Positions 8,749-19,008 of a stretch of DNA of 35,035 bases are shown one piece after another. This DNA comes from Candidatus Pacearchaeota archaeon (lineage in GTDB: Archaea; Nanobdellota; Nanobdellia; Pacearchaeales; GW2011-AR1), in NCBI GenBank assembly GCA_018304985.1, contig JAGVWP010000011.1, positions 1 through 35,035 of the forward strand, written 5' to 3'. The notes below the pieces were generated by a model, which saw only the letters and a program-made list of their open reading frames with translations, had not been told where the DNA came from and did not search any database. The position numbers were made by a program, and so were the translations under genes. Position 1 is the stretch's first letter; each line of letters opens with the position of its first letter.

Positions 8749-9648
8749 ATGGAAATGAAAAGAGGAGTTATTGCAGGCGTTGTTGCAGGAGTGTTAATCA
8801 TACTCTCGTCCTTATTATTCTACCTTCCTTATTTTGAAAGCATAGGGATGAAACAGAATACAAATCTCTTTTATTTTTTGCTGGGAACCGGAATTTTGGT
8901 TATACTCTTTCCTTTTGTTGTTAACTCCATCACTCAAACGCGTGTTGAAAGAGAAAAAGATGAAATGTTTCTGGAATTTTCAAGAAGCCTGGTTGAAACT
9001 GTTGAATCTGGAACACCTATAAGCAAAGGAATTATAAATATGAAAAATAAAAGTTTTGGAAGCTTAAGTCCCCATATACAGAAATTAGCAAATCAAATAG
9101 AACTGGGAATACCTGTAAAAGATGCCTTGGAAGTATTTGCATATGATACAAAAAGCAGGACAATCATGAGGGCAATAACACTTATAAGGGAAGCTGAAAA
9201 AACAGGAGGCAATATAAGCACTATACTTGAATCTGTTGCAGCCTCTGTTTCTGAAATAGAAAAATTAAGGGCTGAAAGAAGAGCGGCAATATCTGCAATT
9301 GTTGTTGAAGGATATATAATATTTTTTGTTTTCATAATAATAATCATCGTAATGCAGCTGCAGATAATTCCAATGGCTGCAGAAATTGCAAACCTGGGGT
9401 CTCAGGGATCGGATCTTCCGGGAAGCCCGGGAGTTGGCTTTGGTCAGGGAGGTAAAGGAGAAGCAATTGATCCTACAAAATTTTCCGCAGCTTTCCTTTC
9501 ATTGCTTGTTGCTCAAGGACTTTTTGCAGGTCTTATTATCGGAAAATTATCTGAAGGAAATATTAAAGCTGGCATAAAACACTCATTTATCCTGGTTGGA
9601 ATGGCAATATTAATATCAATTGGGGCAAGTGTTATTTTGGGAAAATGA
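8749..9648 (+). CDS. TadC/T2SSF-like pilus assembly membrane protein
   Basis: FLEFSRSLVETVESGTPISKGIINMKN...AITLIREAEKTGGNISTILESVAASVSEIEKLRAERRAAI; several TM helices. Confidence 0.85.
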   Translation: MEMKRGVIAGVVAGVLIILSSLLFYLPYFESIGMKQNTNLFYFLLGTGILVILFPFVVNSITQTRVEREKDEMFLEFSRSLVETVESGTPISKGIINMKNKSFGSLSPHIQKLANQIELGIPVKDALEVFAYDTKSRTIMRAITLIREAEKTGGNISTILESVAASVSEIEKLRAERRAAISAIVVEGYIIFFVFIIIIIVMQLQIIPMAAEIANLGSQGSDLPGSPGVGFGQGGKGEAIDPTKFSAAFLSLLVAQGLFAGLIIGKLSEGNIKAGIKHSFILVGMAILISIGASVILGK

Positions 9649-11015
9649 AACTACAAAAAATAAAATCAAAGAAAGGAACAAGCCATGTTGAAATGATGAT
9701 ATCGTTTGTCATATTTATAGGTTTCCTTATTTTTTTATTTGCAATATTTAATCCATTGAAAAAAACAACCAACCCCGGCATTTCTGATTTAGTGTTTATG
9801 AATTTAGAAGATAATCTGACTAAAAGCTTGTCAACTGTTTCAATTGGTGTTAAAGACGGAAAATTAACTGCTTCTGATTCCTGCTTTAGCATAGCAAACA
9901 TTACGGACATGGAATGCGGGAATGGAAGAAATCTTATTGTGAAAAATAAAACTGGAAGTATTGTTGGCTCTGTAATAAATCAAGGAGAGAATAAGATATA
10001 CATTGAAAAAATAAATCCTGATAATGAGCAGTTTTACACTCTTTATTGTTCTGATGAGATTGAAAATCCTAAAGAACTCAGCCTCTCGGGAGGCAGTTTA
10101 ATTGAACCTTACTTGGGAACTGTTATAAATAAAGGGGGGTTTGTGTCTCCGGGGTATTGGAGAGGATTTTTAAGGTTGGATGTAGGCAAAGATTATTCAA
10201 ATTCTGAGCATTCAGGTTATGAGGATTTTGAGGCATTTGTTGAGTTCGATACTTCATTAATAGAAGATGATTTGCCCATTACTAGTGTTTTGCTTAATTT
10301 GACCGTTGACTATTATTATGATGAGTGTCTAGATGAAACAGACATTACTTTAGCCTTTTCAAAATTTCGCGGGAAAAAAATCTCAAGTTATTCAGATCCC
10401 GATCAAAATGATAGATTATGGAATGATATTTCAACAGGATATAATAACGAGGGTTTTTATGCAAGTAATTTGCCTGGATATATTGATGCTGGAGAAAAAA
10501 CATTAGATTTAGGACAGCAAGGAATAGATGACTTAAGAAGCCAGTTATCAAACGATTTTTTTGCAATAGGGATATTTCCTGATTCTGGCGCAAGTTCCGG
10601 TAATGATAACTGTAGGCATTATATAGAATTTAACGCAAACGCTGGCGGAGCTGGTCGTCCAAAATTAATTGTAAATGGACGGCTTTGGGATAGTACTGAA
10701 GGCAACTGCAAAGATCTCGCAGTTGATGAATATGCCCTAGGAATAATTACCAACAGAAATTTATGGTCTGAAAAAAATTTAATGCGTTTTGAAAGTGATT
10801 ATAATGAAGAATACAGTGAGTTAAAAGATAATTTTATACAAAAAGTGAATGATTTTGGATTTATTATAAAAGAGGTTGAAACAGGAGGAATATTATTTGA
10901 TGGGCAAAGAAATATTCCGCGTGGTTTAAATGTTTATGCAAAGACAACCCTGATAGACGTATTTGATGAAAATGCTAATATTACAAAAAGCACGATAAAT
11001 ATTATTGTGTGGTAG
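9645..11015 (+). CDS. Prepilin-like protein carrying a large inserted beta-rich (DNRLRE-like?) domain
   Basis: N-terminus KKGTSHVEMMISFVIFIGFLIFLFAIF is prepilin-like; insert about 10083-10692 ends ...CRHYIEFNANAGGAGRPKLIVNGR. Confidence 0.55.
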   Translation: MKLQKIKSKKGTSHVEMMISFVIFIGFLIFLFAIFNPLKKTTNPGISDLVFMNLEDNLTKSLSTVSIGVKDGKLTASDSCFSIANITDMECGNGRNLIVKNKTGSIVGSVINQGENKIYIEKINPDNEQFYTLYCSDEIENPKELSLSGGSLIEPYLGTVINKGGFVSPGYWRGFLRLDVGKDYSNSEHSGYEDFEAFVEFDTSLIEDDLPITSVLLNLTVDYYYDECLDETDITLAFSKFRGKKISSYSDPDQNDRLWNDISTGYNNEGFYASNLPGYIDAGEKTLDLGQQGIDDLRSQLSNDFFAIGIFPDSGASSGNDNCRHYIEFNANAGGAGRPKLIVNGRLWDSTEGNCKDLAVDEYALGIITNRNLWSEKNLMRFESDYNEEYSELKDNFIQKVNDFGFIIKEVETGGILFDGQRNIPRGLNVYAKTTLIDVFDENANITKSTINIIVW

Positions 11016-11256
11016 AAAGATAATATTATTTGATATTATGCCTTATCTCTACATAGCTTATTTAGAGTAAACTACTGAAACTTTTAATTTCAACATAATT
11101 AATCCAGCTTAAAAGTCAGGTAAAGGTATTATGATATTTTCAAAACTATTTCTGATATCACACTATATTTTTATATAATTTGGCATAAGAAAGTGATTGA
11201 GGCTAATAGATTTAATTATCTTGGATTAATGATTAACCAAAAATCTTTAAAGAATA

Positions 11257-11294
11257 AAAAGAACCAAGGTTCTTCTTATGACATCTCCTTTTAA
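11257..11294 (+). repeat. Trailer hairpin family copy
   Basis: AAAAGAACC-AA-GGTTCTTCTTATGACATCTCCTTTTAA. Confidence 0.6.
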
Positions 11295-11333
11295 TAGCAA
11301 TACATTTATTAATTATATTTTGTTTAAAGTATA

Positions 11334-11771
11334 ATGAGGGGGAAAAGAGGTTTTCTTAGGATACTGGAAGCTTTTATAGCAATACTAATTATTGCAGGAG
11401 CAATGACTTTTATTTATGTAAGAGAAATTCCGGAAAAAAATCAGAGAGAGGATATTTTGAATCTGGAGAGAATAATTCTTGAGTCCATTACTAATGATGA
11501 TCAGCTAAGGCAGGCAGTTTTGGACGGCTTTGGCACTAGCGAAACTGCTGAAGGAAACAGGACATTAATAAATTCTACAATTGCAAAACTAGTTCCACAA
11601 GGATATACTTTTATTTTTAAAATATGCGAGCTAAACGAGATATGCGGATTGGATCAGCGCAGCAATTTTTATACTGAAAATGAAATTTATTCTGAGAGAT
11701 CTTCTGTGAGTTCAACACGTGAAGAATATGATCCGAAGAAAATAAGATTATTTATGTGGGAGAAAAATTAA
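11334..11771 (+). CDS. Prepilin-like protein
   Basis: MRGKRGFLRILEAFIAILIIAGAMTFIYVREIPEKNQREDILNLERIILESI. Confidence 0.6.
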   Translation: MRGKRGFLRILEAFIAILIIAGAMTFIYVREIPEKNQREDILNLERIILESITNDDQLRQAVLDGFGTSETAEGNRTLINSTIAKLVPQGYTFIFKICELNEICGLDQRSNFYTENEIYSERSSVSSTREEYDPKKIRLFMWEKN

Positions 11772-11831
11772 AAAGAAGAAGCTTTATAAACATAGGATGA
11801 TTGCATTAAATATAAATAAAAGGAGGGTGAA

Positions 11832-12023
11832 ATGGCAAAAAACGCCTTAGATTGGATTGTTTTAATCTTGGTAATAATTGGCGGACTGAACCTTGGAATA
11901 GCAGGATTTGGTTATAATGTAATTGAAAGGTTGCTTGGAGCAGGATCTCTTATAACTAATATCATATACTGGCTAATAGGTTTAGCAGCTTTATACACAA
12001 TTTGGATAGCAATTAAGAAATAA
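11832..12023 (+). CDS. DUF378-family small membrane protein
   Basis: ALDWIVLILVIIGGLNLGIAGFGYNVIERLLG...YWLIGLAALYTIW; SD AGGAGGGTG upstream. Confidence 0.8.
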   Translation: MAKNALDWIVLILVIIGGLNLGIAGFGYNVIERLLGAGSLITNIIYWLIGLAALYTIWIAIKK

Positions 12024-12130
12024 TTTTAGTTATTTTATCTTTTTCTTTTATTTTTTATTCCTTTTTTATTCTATTTATTTTAAATTCTTACAAGAGGTAA
12101 ATTTATATAAGAAAAAATATTCTAATTATA

Positions 12131-12236
12131 ATGAACCTTTTAAGAATAAACCTTTGAAAAGACAAGCAAAAAACCTATCGGTTTTAAAGGTTCCCAAAAT
12201 CATATAAATAACTTTTGTAAAAGTTGCAAAACAAAA
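12131..12236 (+). repeat. Leader hairpin family, long form, copy 1
   Basis: Near-identical to 30697-30798; abuts the ATG at 12237. Confidence 0.75.
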
Positions 12237-12965
12237 ATGGACTTTCTAAAAGAGAATTATGCTGCAAGAAGAAGGCTTTATAAAAATAGAGACAAATTTT
12301 GGCATGAGAATAAAAAAAATTGCGAAAGAAACTGCTTATTTCTAGTTAATTTGCTTAAAAAACAATATCAAATACCCCAAAAATGGAAGATAAACATCAT
12401 TGTAGGTAATTTTTCTGAGAAAAATAATGCGAAAATAAAACCATTTGATTACTTCTCCTACAGCCTGACAAACCTTGTTGTTGCCTCAAAAAAGCAGAAT
12501 TATGAGTTCCTGATTTTTTTAAACAAAGCGAGAATTGGATTTTTATCAAAAGCAGCATTAATCCCATTAATAGCTCATGAAATGCAACATATAAAACAGG
12601 GAGCATTAAACCCAAAGGAATACCTGCTTTCAACAATTGATGATAAACTTTCTGAAAAACTTGAAAGAGAGGCTGAGCTTTCTGCAAGAAATATAAAAAA
12701 TTGGGATGAATTCAGAAAGCAACAAGTTCTGGAGAGTGTTTTATACTGCTATGATCTGTTTGGATGGAATGGAGCAAGGAAAATGGCATTATTTTTTTAT
12801 AAAGAAATCAAGGAAATTTACGGCGACGGGTATTTGGGAGATATTAATGAGGAAGAATTTAAAATTTTCTTAAATGCAATGAAAAAGAAAGATATAAATT
12901 TGTTTATAGACTATTTTCAGAAATTTAGTTCATTAACAATGTCTTTGCCTGATTTAAATGACTGA
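12237..12965 (+). CDS. Predicted cytosolic zinc metalloprotease (HExxH)
   Basis: PLIAHEMQHIKQG followed by EREAELSARN, a plausible third-ligand region. Confidence 0.6.
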   Translation: MDFLKENYAARRRLYKNRDKFWHENKKNCERNCLFLVNLLKKQYQIPQKWKINIIVGNFSEKNNAKIKPFDYFSYSLTNLVVASKKQNYEFLIFLNKARIGFLSKAALIPLIAHEMQHIKQGALNPKEYLLSTIDDKLSEKLEREAELSARNIKNWDEFRKQQVLESVLYCYDLFGWNGARKMALFFYKEIKEIYGDGYLGDINEEEFKIFLNAMKKKDINLFIDYFQKFSSLTMSLPDLND

Positions 12966-13323
12966 AAGATTTTTAATATAGGTTTAGCTAAATATGCAAT
13001 ACCTTTACCTAATTGATATGTATAAGTGATTGAGATTAATTGATTAATTTTGGTTATTTAGAGTAATCATTTAAGTTGTTTTTATATTTTCAAAATAAGA
13101 TTCTAAAATATATATTTTAACTCAAAAATATATTCGAGAAAATCAAAAAAAGGTTAAGCGCATCACCTCTTTCCCCTATTAGAGCAAGTAAATATAACTT
13201 AAACGCCTAACCCTCTCTTTCTATTAGCAGGAAAAAGCGCTTTATTAATGTTTTGTTTTACTTAAAGGGACAACAAAATATTAAATTGATAAGATATATA
13301 AGTCTGTTTTATTTATATATAAA

Positions 13324-13731
13324 ATGAGATATAAATTCCTGCCGCATACAGCAGACATAAAATTTCAGGCATATGGAAAAACACTGGATGAAAGCTTTGA
13401 AAATTCAGCTCTGGCAATGTTTAATGCAATGCATAAAGAAAAAATTAAAAGCAAGATAAAAAAAACAGCAAAAGCCAGCGGAAAAGACCTTGAATCTCTG
13501 CTTTATAATTTTCTTGAACAGCTGCTTGTTTTGCTAGACTCTAAAAATTTCTTTTTGGCAAACGCAAAGGTTAAAATTAATGAGAAAAACCTGAAGCTAA
13601 TTGCAGAATTATGGGGAGATAATGCTGGAGATTATTCAATTGGCCTTGATGTCAAAGCAATTACTTACAATAACATATTTGTCAAGAAAATAAAGGGTAA
13701 GTGGGTTTGCCAGGTTGTGGTGGACGTTTAA
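13324..13731 (+). CDS. Archease (RtcB activator)
   Basis: MRYKFLPHTADIKFQAYGKTLDESFENSALAMFNAM...; ends VKKIKGKWVCQVVVDV. Confidence 0.92.
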   Translation: MRYKFLPHTADIKFQAYGKTLDESFENSALAMFNAMHKEKIKSKIKKTAKASGKDLESLLYNFLEQLLVLLDSKNFFLANAKVKINEKNLKLIAELWGDNAGDYSIGLDVKAITYNNIFVKKIKGKWVCQVVVDV

Positions 13732-13988
13732 TAAGATAATTTATCATACAGATTAATTAGTTTGCAATAAAGTTAAACAACCATTAAATCATGCCAAATT
13801 TTTCTTGATGAAAAATTTTATATTATATGATTCAGAAACCTTTTGAAAATATACCATAATTTTCCTTATTTTTCTATTAGTGTTATTATATCTGCTTTAT
13901 TATCTTATTAATTTAATCTTTATAGATTATATGTCAAAGGTCCTCCCCAATAACTTTATAAATTTGATTTCTCTTTATTAAATATTAA

Positions 13989-14020
13989 ATGAACCCTTAA
14001 AAAAGGTTCCAAAAATCAAA
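13989..14020 (+). repeat. Leader hairpin family, short form
   Basis: ATGAACCCTTAAAAAAGGTTCCAAAAATCAAA immediately before the ATG at 14021. Confidence 0.55.
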
Positions 14021-16189
14021 ATGAAGAGCAAGAGGATATTGGTTTTAGCTGGAATATTCTTTATATTCCTAATAATATTAAGTTTCAGTATTTCTGCATT
14101 TTCCCTTAATGATTTCTTTAAATGGCTAAAGGGAGAAAAGGAGGTAAGATTAAACCCTGATGAAAACGGATTAATTCTTTATATTCCTTTTAATGACTCA
14201 AAAGATGATGTTACTGGAAATTATGATACCAGCTGCAGAAGCGGCTCTTGCCCTGTTCAAGCTGAAGGCAAGATAAATAACTCTTACAAATTTGACGGAG
14301 TAAATGATTATTTAAAAGTTATTGATAATGAAAAATTTGCATTTGCCAAGGGGGATAATTATACAATTTCTGCTTGGGTTAATATATCAAAAAAAGATCC
14401 AAAAAGATCTTATCCTGCCATAATACAAAAATGGGAGGATACTGAAACATCAATAATGATTCCATTTGAAATGAGCTATGAAAATATAACGGGAAAAATA
14501 ATATGCGGAATAAACAATGGAAGCGCAAGCATATCTACAAAATCCAATGATGTTATACAAGAAAACCAATGGAATATGATAACTTGCATCTATAACAGCA
14601 GTGATATTGTTATGTATGTAAATGGCAATTTTAACAACAAGGTTTCTTATACGATTTTAAGCGGGAATTTTAATAATAACAAAGACATCTGGATAGGATC
14701 AAAAGGAACAAACTACGGATTTTTAAATGCCTCAATTGATGATGTTAGAATTTATAATAAGGCATTGACAAAAGTGGAAATTGAAAATCTTTATTCACAA
14801 GTACAACCAACTCCAGCAATAAGCGCTTGTCCTGACAACCAGACAATTTTAAGATTATCTTCTGAAACAAATGCGCATGCTGGAACCGATACTAATTACC
14901 CGGTTAAAATTTGTTACAATAATATATTTGGAAAAGAATATATTTTTAATAATATAGCCCCCCTTAGAACTTGCAATGCCAATAATTGGATAGTTAACTT
15001 AAGCAGTTATAATAATGCTCATGGATTAATAATTGGTGGAACAACAAAAGTTTGTTATGGTGATCTGTCCTGCAGAAATGTAACTGGAACTTGCAATGCA
15101 ACTGAAAAATTAATTGTTTCTCTTTCTTCCTCGGAAAACGCTCATTTATCAAATTCAAGTGATTATCCCGTTAAGATATGCTGCAGTTCTGCTCAAGCGA
15201 ATCAAGTTCCAGTTGAAATCTGCAATAATAATATTGATGATGACAATGATAATTTAATTGATTGCGCTGATATTGCTGATTGTGGGAGCAATACTGCATG
15301 TCTACAAACAGGCAACTGCGCAATTGGAACAACTTTATGTTCTGATGGAATTTGCAGGCAGACATGCACAGAGTTTACATGCAATAACAATCTTCAATGT
15401 GAGGCTGGAGAAGGCTGTCAATGCAATGACTGCCATGGATTCCAGGATTCATGTAACGTTAATTTAACTTGCAGTTTCAGAACAAATACATGCCAGCAAT
15501 GTCCGAGTGGAACAGCATTTAACTCTGGAACAAAAACATGCGAACCTGATAGAGGAATTGGTGTTAGAATTCTTTCTCCTTTACAATGGGAAAAATTCAG
15601 CAATTCAAGAAATATTACATTTAATCAATCAAGTTACAGTATGAGAAAAGATTTGAATATAACCTGGGCATTTGGGGACGGAAGTTTTGCTAGAATAAAA
15701 AATTGCTTGACAAATGGCAATTGTAATACGACCCATAGATATAGGGAACAGGCACATTACACTATATTTGCAACTGTCAGAGAGCAGGGAGGAGTAAGAT
15801 CCAATAATAGTTTTGTAGATATCTTAGTATATAAACCCGGAATTAATGTTTTTGCAATTATAACAAGCCCTAAAACCGGGGAGAGAATTGAATCTGGAGA
15901 GGCAGTTTCATTTAATGCAAGCGGAAGTTATGCTGCTAAATGCGACTTGAATCAGTGTGAAAATGGAAAAACATGCTATACAGTTGGAGAGTTGAATTGT
16001 TATAACTTGCCAAGACCTCCACAGAATTATAGGCTTTGGTTTGAATGGACATTTGACGCCGGAACCCAGAATCAGGAAATTTTAATAGGCACATGGAATC
16101 AGAATTATACTCAAGTTGTAGAATTTGACAAGATATTTTCAAGAGAAGGTCAGCATTTTGCTTCATTGAGAGTTGGCTTTGAACAATAA
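14021..16189 (+). CDS. Secreted LamG-domain protein with Cys-rich and PKD-like regions
   Basis: Signal peptide; GLILYIPFNDSKDD...NSYKFDGVNDYLKV...NYTISAWVNIS...IDDVRIYNKALTKVEIENLYS (LamG); CNNNIDDDNDNLIDC; WAFGDGSFA..THRYREQAHYTIFATV (PKD). Confidence 0.8.
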   Translation: MKSKRILVLAGIFFIFLIILSFSISAFSLNDFFKWLKGEKEVRLNPDENGLILYIPFNDSKDDVTGNYDTSCRSGSCPVQAEGKINNSYKFDGVNDYLKVIDNEKFAFAKGDNYTISAWVNISKKDPKRSYPAIIQKWEDTETSIMIPFEMSYENITGKIICGINNGSASISTKSNDVIQENQWNMITCIYNSSDIVMYVNGNFNNKVSYTILSGNFNNNKDIWIGSKGTNYGFLNASIDDVRIYNKALTKVEIENLYSQVQPTPAISACPDNQTILRLSSETNAHAGTDTNYPVKICYNNIFGKEYIFNNIAPLRTCNANNWIVNLSSYNNAHGLIIGGTTKVCYGDLSCRNVTGTCNATEKLIVSLSSSENAHLSNSSDYPVKICCSSAQANQVPVEICNNNIDDDNDNLIDCADIADCGSNTACLQTGNCAIGTTLCSDGICRQTCTEFTCNNNLQCEAGEGCQCNDCHGFQDSCNVNLTCSFRTNTCQQCPSGTAFNSGTKTCEPDRGIGVRILSPLQWEKFSNSRNITFNQSSYSMRKDLNITWAFGDGSFARIKNCLTNGNCNTTHRYREQAHYTIFATVREQGGVRSNNSFVDILVYKPGINVFAIITSPKTGERIESGEAVSFNASGSYAAKCDLNQCENGKTCYTVGELNCYNLPRPPQNYRLWFEWTFDAGTQNQEILIGTWNQNYTQVVEFDKIFSREGQHFASLRVGFEQ

Positions 16190-16228
16190 AAAGAGCCTAC
16201 GGTTCTCTTTATGAACTCTCCCTTAAAA
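16190..16228 (+). repeat. Trailer hairpin family copy
   Basis: AAAGAGCC-TAC-GGTTCTCTTTATGAACTCTCCCTTAAA directly after the 16189 stop. Confidence 0.6.
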
Positions 16229-17125
16229 ATGGAAATAAAGAAAAATAAAAAAGAGATGATGAAAAAAGAAAAAATAATATTGGTAGGATTAGTACTTGTG
16301 TTAATTAGTATTGTAAGTATTGGATTTGCAACTGCAGTTCCAATTTGGAGTGATGATACTGGAACTAATTTTTTTACAGGAGGAAATGTTATATGCAGTA
16401 TTTCCAGTTCGGGTTCATCATGGGTAGTGGGAGGAGTTCCAACTGATGGAATGAATGATTGTTATAATGAAAATGGGGTTGACATTAATGGAGATACAAA
16501 AACAAGCTGCTGTCCTAGCGGATATACTTGCAATCAGCAAACAGGAAATTGTGAAGCAGGTCCTATCCAACCACCTCCACCAACAGCAACATCATGCGCT
16601 GATTACAGCCAGGCTGATTGTGGAATTTTCCCTTTAACTGAAGAAATAAAAAATTCTATTGAAGAACAGGCAGATATAAAAGTTGATGGGGAATTAATAA
16701 GATTCTGTGATGAAGATTATTTAAATGATGATCCTAATATATGCCTTTATTTGGCCGAGTGTGCATGTAATTGGATAAATGATGTCTGCAAAGAAACATA
16801 TTTAGTCGGAGACCCTTGCGTTGATGGATTTGATCCAAATAATGTTAATAATGTTCCTAGATGCGAATACACAACAAATCAAGTTGAAAATAAATGTAAT
16901 GAACCTGAAAAAAGTATACTCCTCTCGTGGAATGCTTTGTTTAGATATCTGAATGGCACAAGAGCATTAGATTCAAGGAATTCGTGCCAAAGCGGATTCA
17001 AAGAATTCCCGTGCCCTGTAAAATCAACCCTTCCTTTTTTCGGAGCTTTAGGTTTTATGATAAGCATTTTAGCAATTGGAATGATTTATTATTTAATTGC
17101 GAGAAAGAAGATAAAATTTATCTAG
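16229..17125 (+). CDS. Secreted Cys-rich protein with C-terminal TM anchor; start likely 16229-16259 rather than 16211
   Basis: Signal peptide MMKKEKIILVGLVLVLISIVSIGFATA; C-terminus PCPVKSTLPFFGALGFMISILAIGMIYYLIARKKIKFI. Confidence 0.7.
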   Translation: MEIKKNKKEMMKKEKIILVGLVLVLISIVSIGFATAVPIWSDDTGTNFFTGGNVICSISSSGSSWVVGGVPTDGMNDCYNENGVDINGDTKTSCCPSGYTCNQQTGNCEAGPIQPPPPTATSCADYSQADCGIFPLTEEIKNSIEEQADIKVDGELIRFCDEDYLNDDPNICLYLAECACNWINDVCKETYLVGDPCVDGFDPNNVNNVPRCEYTTNQVENKCNEPEKSILLSWNALFRYLNGTRALDSRNSCQSGFKEFPCPVKSTLPFFGALGFMISILAIGMIYYLIARKKIKFI

Positions 17126-17183
17126 GAAATTGTTCTGAAATCATGCCATATCTTTACATGGATTATTAGAGAAAGTGATTGAA

Positions 17184-17223
17184 TAAAAAGAACCAAGTTT
17201 CTCTTTATGAACTCTCCTTTTAA
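17184..17223 (+). repeat. Trailer hairpin family copy
   Basis: AAAAAGAACCAAGTTTCTCTTTATGAACTCTCCTTTTAA. Confidence 0.6.
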
Positions 17224-17354
17224 ATGTAATATGATTAATCCATTTAATAAAACAGGTTAAATTTCTCACAACGAGAAATTTAGTGTTGAATTAATTTCAA
17301 AACTATAATACATAAAGTTTAATAAACAAGTATTCACTTCCTAAGATAATTAAA

Positions 17355-18779
17355 ATGAGCAAAGAAAAAATAAGGAAAATATCTGAAAATATTTATGAAA
17401 TAGAGAAAGAAGGCAAGATGAATGTGCCTGTTAGAGTTTACGCATCTTCAGATTTATTAAAAGATATGGAAAAAGACCAGTGTTTGCAGCAGGGAAAAAA
17501 TGTAGCAATGCTTCCCGGGATACAAAAATATTCAATCGTCCTTCCTGATGCGCATTTGGGCTATGGTTTTTCCATCGGAGGTGTTGCAGCTTTTGATTTA
17601 GATGAAGGAATTATAAGTCCGGGCGGAGTGGGTTTTGATATAAATTGCAGCGTCAGACTTTTAAGAACTAATTTAACAAAAAAAGATATTGAAGGCAAGG
17701 AAAAGCAAATATCCAAGGAAATGTATAAAGCAATTCCTTCAGGAGTTGGAAAAGGGACTAAAGTTAAGATTACAAAAGAAGAATTAAAAGAAATAATGCA
17801 ATATGGGGCAAAATGGGCTGTTGATAAAGGCTATGGAGTAAAAGAAGATTATGAATTTAGTGAAGAAAATGGTTGCATGAAAGAAGCTGATTCTTCTTGC
17901 GTCTCTGATACTGCAATTGCTAGAGGGATTAATCAGCTTGGAAGTATAGGCTCGGGAAATCATTTTTTAGAATTGCAGTATGTTGAAAAAATATTTGATA
18001 AAGAAACTGCTAGTGTTTTTGGTTTGGAAAAAGATGAAATTGTTATAATGATTCATTGTGGCTCAAGAGGATTTGGACACCAAATTGCTTCTGATTACAT
18101 GAAGCTAATGGAAGATGAATACGGGTTTGAAAATCTTCCAGACAGGCAGTTAATCTGCGCGCCAATAAATTCAAAGCTTGGAAAAGATTATTATAAGGCA
18201 ATGTGCGCTGCTGCTAATTTCGCATTCTGCAATAAACAAGTTTTAACTCATTTAACAAGAGAGGCAATGAAGAAATTTCTTCCAGATTTCAAGGCAGAAG
18301 TTGTTTATGACGTGTGCCATAACATTGCCAAGTTTGAAGAGCATGAAATAGATGGCAAGAAAGTAAAAGTATGTGTGCATAGAAAAGGTGCTACCAGAAG
18401 TTACGGACCCGGAAAAAAAGAATTGCCAAAAAAATACCAAGTTACAGGACAGCCAATTTTAATTCCTGGAAGCATGGGAACAGCAAGTTATGTTTTAGTC
18501 GGAACTAAAAAAGCAGAAGAGTTAAGCTTTGCAAGCACTGCTCACGGAGCAGGAAGAATGATGTCAAGGAATGAGGCAATGAAAAGATTCAGAAGCGAGG
18601 AAATTAAGGATGAAATGGAAAAAAAGAATATCGCTGTAACAGCCGGAAGCTGGAAATCTTTGGTTGAAGAAGCTTCGCAGGTTTACAAAAATGTCGACGA
18701 TGTTGTTAAAGTGAGTGATGAGCTAGGCATTGGGAATATAGTTGCCAGAATGAAGCCTATGGCTGTTATTAAGGGATAA
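17355..18779 (+). CDS. rtcB: RtcB, 3'-phosphate/5'-OH RNA ligase
   Basis: PGGVGFDINCSVRLL; GSIGSGNHFLELQ; HCGSRGFGHQIASDY; GSMGTASYVLVG; STAHGAGRMMSR. Confidence 0.97.
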   Translation: MSKEKIRKISENIYEIEKEGKMNVPVRVYASSDLLKDMEKDQCLQQGKNVAMLPGIQKYSIVLPDAHLGYGFSIGGVAAFDLDEGIISPGGVGFDINCSVRLLRTNLTKKDIEGKEKQISKEMYKAIPSGVGKGTKVKITKEELKEIMQYGAKWAVDKGYGVKEDYEFSEENGCMKEADSSCVSDTAIARGINQLGSIGSGNHFLELQYVEKIFDKETASVFGLEKDEIVIMIHCGSRGFGHQIASDYMKLMEDEYGFENLPDRQLICAPINSKLGKDYYKAMCAAANFAFCNKQVLTHLTREAMKKFLPDFKAEVVYDVCHNIAKFEEHEIDGKKVKVCVHRKGATRSYGPGKKELPKKYQVTGQPILIPGSMGTASYVLVGTKKAEELSFASTAHGAGRMMSRNEAMKRFRSEEIKDEMEKKNIAVTAGSWKSLVEEASQVYKNVDDVVKVSDELGIGNIVARMKPMAVIKG

Positions 18780-19008
18780 AAATAAAAGATATTAATTATT
18801 AAAAATCTTAATCTAATAACCTTAAAATTATCATAACTAATTTAACTTACTATAAACCAAGTTAAATTTCTCATAAACGAGAAATTTATTATTGTATTAT
18901 TTTCAGAAAAGTTTTGAAATATTATAATAATTTTTCCTAATTTTTTATACTCATTCGCTAAGTTTTAGCATATAAGCAATTTTCATTTCTATAACATTTA
19001 TATTCTCC

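Noticed and set aside
12131-12160. Conserved uORF (ATG AAC CTT TTA AGA ATA AAC CTT TGA) in the leader family
   Set aside because: The 29199 copy lacks the ATG and reading length varies (MNL*, MNP*, MNLLRINL*); structure is conserved better than the frame.
15171-15603. ORFs 15171-15365, 15202-15390, 15258-15467 and 15418-15603
   Set aside because: Alternative frames inside the Cys-rich LamG protein; low-complexity composition only.
17355-18779. Intein in RtcB
   Set aside because: The 474-aa frame is continuous with normal spacing of conserved motifs; no intein-like segment.
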